Assembly: GCA_021202205.1 (NCBI GenBank)
Contig: JAJQDJ010000068.1
Span: 1-9,740, forward strand
Direction of reading: 5' to 3'
From: Erysipelotrichaceae bacterium
GTDB taxonomy: Bacteria > Bacillota_I > Bacilli_A > Erysipelotrichales > Coprobacillaceae
DNA: 9,740 nucleotides
Shown here piece by piece: positions 7,217 to 9,740 of the stretch. The stretch's first letter is position 1. The number at the start of each line of letters is the position of its first letter. A model generated the notes under the pieces. The model made no database searches, was not told where the DNA came from, and worked only from the letters and a program-made list of their open reading frames with translations. The translations under genes and the position numbers were made by a program.

Positions 7217-7221
7217 ATAAT
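7193..7221 (+). promoter_or_regulatory. Strong sigma-A-type promoter of the 6-phospho-beta-glucosidase gene
   Basis: The -35 is ATGACA (7193-7198, five of six matches), the spacer is exactly 17 bases, and the -10 is a perfect TATAAT (7216-7221). Transcription would begin near 7228. The -10 covers an upstream in-frame ATG at 7220, which therefore cannot be the start codon and confirms the start at 7250. The leader is only about 22 bases, too short for a riboswitch or antiterminator. Confidence 0.8.
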
Positions 7222-7249
7222 GAAAGATAGAAATGGAGGAAATATTAAA

Positions 7250-8695
7250 ATGGCTTTTAGAAAAGACTTTTTATGGGGTGGCGCTATTGCTGCTCATCAA
7301 GCTGAAGGTGCTTGGGATGTTGATGGAAAAGGTCCTAGTATTGCTGACGTTATGACTGCTGGATCTAATGGTGTTGCTAGAAGAATTACTGATGGAGTTG
7401 TAGAAGGTGAAGATTACCCTAACCATGTTGGTATTGATTTCTATCATCACTATAAAGAAGACTTAGCTTTATGTGCTGAAATGGGATTTAAAGCTTTTAG
7501 AACTTCTATTGCTTGGACAAGAATTTTCCCTAATGGTGATGAGGAAGAACCTAATGAAGCAGGTTTGAAATTCTATGATGAAATGTTTGATGAAATGAAA
7601 CGTTTGGGTATTGAACCTGTTATTACTTTATCTCACTTTGAAATGCCTTATGGTTTAGCTAAAAATTATAATGGTTTCATGGATAGAAGATGTATTGATT
7701 ACTTTGTAAGATTTGCTAAAGTTTGCTTTGAAAGATATAAAGGAAAAGTAAAATATTGGATGACTTTCAATGAAATCAATAACCAGGCTGAATGGCATGC
7801 TATGGGTGCTCATCACTTAGCTCAAGAAGGTGCTGTACTTGTTAAAGAAGGCGATGATCTTGAATATATGATGTATAAATCAGCTCACCACGAATTGGTT
7901 GCTTCTGCTTTAGCTATTAAAGCTGGTCATGAGATTGATCCTGATGCTATGATAGGTTGTATGATTGGTATGAATGGTGTCTATCCTGCTACATGTAACC
8001 CTGAAGATGTATTGAATGCGCAACAAGCTATGCATCAAAAATATTGGTTTGTTGAAGTTCATGCAAGAGGACATTATCCAAAACATATCTTAAAGAAATT
8101 TGAAAGAAAAGGTTATGATAAATTTATCTTACCTGAAGATGAAAAAGCATTAGCTGAAGGTACTGTTGATTATATCGGTTTCTCATATTATATGAGTTAT
8201 GCTACTCAATATACTGGAAGATTTGGTCGCACATTTGACTTCTCTGAAGAAGATTTCGTAAGAAATACATATTTGAAAGCATCTGATTGGGGATGGCAAA
8301 TTGATCCAGTTGGTTTAAGATGGTGCTTAAACTGGTTCAATGATAGATTTGAATTACCTATGATGATTGTTGAAAATGGTTTTGGTGCTTATGATAAGTA
8401 TATTGATGATAATGACGACTATGTTGTTGATGATCAATATAGAATTGATTATCTAAAAGCTCATATTGCTGCTATGAAAGAAGCAGTAGATTATGATGGT
8501 GTTGATTTATTAGGTTACACTATGTGGGCTCCAATCGATATTGTATCAGCTTCTACTGGTGAATATGACAAACGTTATGGTTTCATCTTTGTTAATTATA
8601 CTAATGCCCATGAAGGTGACTTCTCAAGAGCTAAGAAGAAATCATTCTATTGGTATAAACATGTCATTGAAACTAACGGTGAAGATTTAGGTTAG
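7250..8695 (+). CDS. 6-phospho-beta-glucosidase, glycoside hydrolase family 1
   Basis: This cytoplasmic enzyme hydrolyses phosphorylated beta-glucosides such as cellobiose 6-phosphate or phospho-aryl-glucosides after PTS import, releasing glucose 6-phosphate. The 481-residue protein shows the GH1 layout: FLWGGAIAAHQAEGAW (7-22), TFNEIN (172-177) with acid/base Glu175, and IVENGFG (373-379) with nucleophile Glu375. SASTGEYDKRYGF (433-445) matches the phosphate-binding loop of the 6-phospho branch (Ser433, Lys441, Tyr443), which separates it from plain beta-glucosidases. GGAGGA (7235-7240) is 9 bases before ATG 7250. The codons are rich in GCT, GGT and GAA, as in pfkA, suggesting high expression. 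No PTS permease is in the window. I leave the symbol empty because bglA, bglH and similar paralogues cannot be told apart here. Confidence 0.93.
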   Translation: MAFRKDFLWGGAIAAHQAEGAWDVDGKGPSIADVMTAGSNGVARRITDGVVEGEDYPNHVGIDFYHHYKEDLALCAEMGFKAFRTSIAWTRIFPNGDEEEPNEAGLKFYDEMFDEMKRLGIEPVITLSHFEMPYGLAKNYNGFMDRRCIDYFVRFAKVCFERYKGKVKYWMTFNEINNQAEWHAMGAHHLAQEGAVLVKEGDDLEYMMYKSAHHELVASALAIKAGHEIDPDAMIGCMIGMNGVYPATCNPEDVLNAQQAMHQKYWFVEVHARGHYPKHILKKFERKGYDKFILPEDEKALAEGTVDYIGFSYYMSYATQYTGRFGRTFDFSEEDFVRNTYLKASDWGWQIDPVGLRWCLNWFNDRFELPMMIVENGFGAYDKYIDDNDDYVVDDQYRIDYLKAHIAAMKEAVDYDGVDLLGYTMWAPIDIVSASTGEYDKRYGFIFVNYTNAHEGDFSRAKKKSFYWYKHVIETNGEDLG

Positions 8696-8702
8696 TATGC
8701 AA

Positions 8703-8727
8703 AAAAGTTCTCTTTAAGAGAACTTTT
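8703..8727 (+). terminator. Intrinsic terminator after the glucosidase gene
   Basis: AAAAGTTCTC (8703-8712) pairs perfectly with GAGAACTTTT (8718-8727) around TTTAA; the arm's own Ts plus the following ATTATTT serve as the U-tract. The hairpin is nearly symmetric with As on one side and Ts on the other. It begins 7 bases after the stop codon and separates the glucosidase from the regulator gene. Confidence 0.82.
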
Positions 8728-8757
8728 ATTATTTATCGTTTTTTATTTCTAAAATTC

Positions 8758-8786
8758 TTGTTAAAATCTGACATTTATAATACAAT
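8758..8786 (+). promoter_or_regulatory. Promoter of the RpiR-family regulator gene
   Basis: TTGTTA (8758-8763, four of six matches) and TACAAT (8781-8786) are separated by 17 bases. A second TATAAT at 8776-8781 has no matching -35. The regulator is thus likely transcribed on its own, at a lower level than the glucosidase. The TTG at 8758 also opens the reading frame of the regulator but lies in the -35, so it is not the start codon. Confidence 0.5.
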
Positions 8787-8811
8787 AATAGGTATACAGG
8801 GAGGTTTTTAT

Positions 8812-9615
8812 ATGGACAAACTTTCATCATTTGTTGCTTATTTGCTAAGTATTGTCAATTATGGCGATATGCACGATAAAAATTATAATATGGCAAAAGC
8901 TATTTTAAAATACTATCATGAATTACCTTATATGTCGATAAGAGATTTGGCACGACATAGTTATGGAACAACAACAGCTATTACAAGATTTTTAAAAACT
9001 TGTGGTTTTGACTCTTATAAAGATTTAAAACAGCAAATTACACAATCCAAATCGGATCGACCTACTTTTAATGATGTTGTTACTTTTGCAGATAAATCTG
9101 ATTTGCAGCCAATATTTATGATGTATACAGAAAAAGTGAAAGAAAATCTAGATTATAGTTTTTCATTATTGGATTATGATCAAATTGATCATATTTGTAA
9201 ACATATATGTTTATCTCCTGAAATAGCTATTTTTGGAACACCTTTTGCTACTTGTGTTGGCTTGCATTTCCAAAAAATGATGGCTAATCTCAATAAATTT
9301 GTGCGTATTGGAGTGACTGATGCTAAACAGGATGAAATTGTTAAAACCATCCATCGTACTTCAGTTGTATTTATTATTGATATGAAAGGGGCTTTTTTCA
9401 AAAATCAAAAAGAAGTTATTGATGAATTGGTTAAAAAAGAATGCTACATAGTGGCTTTTACACAGTTTGATCTAGAAGAAATGAAAGACACCTGCCGCGA
9501 AATCGTTTTATGTAATAAATATGATGATGATGGTGAAGGTAGAATAACAATGTTATATATGATAGATATTTTATTGATGTTTTATTCTATCAATTATCAA
9601 ATGTTTACAAATTAG
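8812..9615 (+). CDS. RpiR/MurR-family transcriptional regulator (HTH plus SIS domain)
   Basis: RpiR-type proteins bind DNA through an N-terminal helix-turn-helix and sense a phosphosugar through a C-terminal SIS domain. The 267-residue protein shows the HTH at about 33-77 (MSIRDLARHSYGTTTAITRF, then GFDSYKDLK) and a SIS-like region at about 124-260 with IAIFGTPF (138-145) and VVFIIDMKG (185-193). The SIS part is divergent: the usual Gly-x-Ser and Ser-x-Ser/Thr-Gly sugar-phosphate positions read GTPFATC and DMKGAFF. This may mean an unusual effector or none. ATG 8812 is chosen because AGGGAGG (8798-8804) is 7 bases upstream. Standing directly after the 6-phospho-beta-glucosidase, it most likely controls beta-glucoside use, which is inference from position. 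Confidence 0.87.
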   Translation: MDKLSSFVAYLLSIVNYGDMHDKNYNMAKAILKYYHELPYMSIRDLARHSYGTTTAITRFLKTCGFDSYKDLKQQITQSKSDRPTFNDVVTFADKSDLQPIFMMYTEKVKENLDYSFSLLDYDQIDHICKHICLSPEIAIFGTPFATCVGLHFQKMMANLNKFVRIGVTDAKQDEIVKTIHRTSVVFIIDMKGAFFKNQKEVIDELVKKECYIVAFTQFDLEEMKDTCREIVLCNKYDDDGEGRITMLYMIDILLMFYSINYQMFTN

Positions 9616-9638
9616 GAATCTCTACTTGAGATTCTTTT
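9614..9638 (+). terminator. Intrinsic terminator of the regulator gene
   Basis: GAATCTC (9616-9622) pairs with GAGATTC (9628-9634) around TACTT and is followed by TTTT. The stem can extend into the stop codon by one G-U and one A-U pair. Confidence 0.75.
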
Positions 9639-9651
9639 AATATTCTCTTCA

Positions 9652-9679
9652 TTAGAAATTCATAATAATAGGGTACAAT
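9652..9679 (+). promoter_or_regulatory. Possible promoter of the next gene
   Basis: TACAAT (9674-9679) is a good -10, and a poor -35 (TTAGAA, 9652-9657) stands 16 bases upstream. Its place just after a terminator and before an open frame makes it plausible. Confidence 0.3.
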
Positions 9680-9701
9680 AGATATGTAGAGTCAAAAGTT
9701 T

Positions 9702-9740
9702 ATGAAAAACTATGAAAAATTAAAAATATGTGCTATAGGC
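9702..9740 (+). CDS. Possible start of a further gene, cut by the window edge
   Basis: From ATG 9702 the frame is open for the 13 codons to the window end and reads MKNYEKLKICAIG. It lies about 20 bases after a likely transcription start. No clear Shine-Dalgarno is visible, and 13 residues are too few to assign a family, so this could be chance. Confidence 0.25.
   Translation, partial: MKNYEKLKICAIG

Noticed and set aside
7220..7249. Earlier in-frame start (ATG 7220) for the glucosidase
   Set aside because: This ATG is part of the TATAAT-A-TG of the promoter and lies before the expected transcription start; GGAGGA serves ATG 7250.
1..9740. CRISPR array, insertion sequence, tRNA or rRNA genes
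   Set aside because: No regularly spaced repeats, transposase-like frames, tRNA cloverleaf elements or rRNA sequence were seen on either strand.

Overview
The window is AT-rich, gene-dense DNA from a low-GC Firmicute. Gene content and protein style fit the Erysipelotrichia/Coprobacillaceae group of gut bacteria, but that placement is inferred from style and not from a marker gene. All nine recognisable genes lie on the + strand. They are housekeeping genes, and I see no phage, IS element, CRISPR array or defence locus.

Layout. (1) Bases 1-77 hold two hairpins with T-tracts, one facing each strand, before the first gene. (2) Bases 134-4626 look like one operon behind an extended -10 promoter: mutM (broken by two -1 frameshifts), a Gfo/Idh/MocA oxidoreductase, coaE, the Firmicute replication initiation gene dnaB, and the helicase-loader gene dnaI. 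From the oxidoreductase to dnaI each gene overlaps the next by 4 to 20 bases. (3) Bases 4674-7158 hold pfkA and pyk, the ATP-dependent phosphofructokinase and pyruvate kinase of glycolysis, with their own promoter and a terminator that begins at the pyk stop codon. (4) Bases 7181-8730 hold a GH1 6-phospho-beta-glucosidase gene with a strong promoter overlapped by an imperfect palindrome, and a terminator. (5) Bases 8758-9638 hold an RpiR/MurR-family regulator with its own promoter and terminator; it is the obvious candidate regulator of the glucosidase. (6) The last 100 bases are probably the promoter region and first codons of a further gene.

How they fit together: the first block joins DNA repair, coenzyme A synthesis and primosome loading, much like the mutM-coaE-dnaB-dnaI cluster of Bacillus but with a sugar-type oxidoreductase inserted. 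The second and third blocks feed and run glycolysis, with the glucosidase releasing glucose 6-phosphate from PTS-imported beta-glucosides.

I did not find a new multi-gene system. The observations most worth following are the DnaI protein, whose Walker A, Walker B and sensor 1 positions are all altered so that it looks like a pseudo-ATPase, and the broken mutM. The two-hairpin structure at the left edge and the palindrome over the glucosidase promoter come next.
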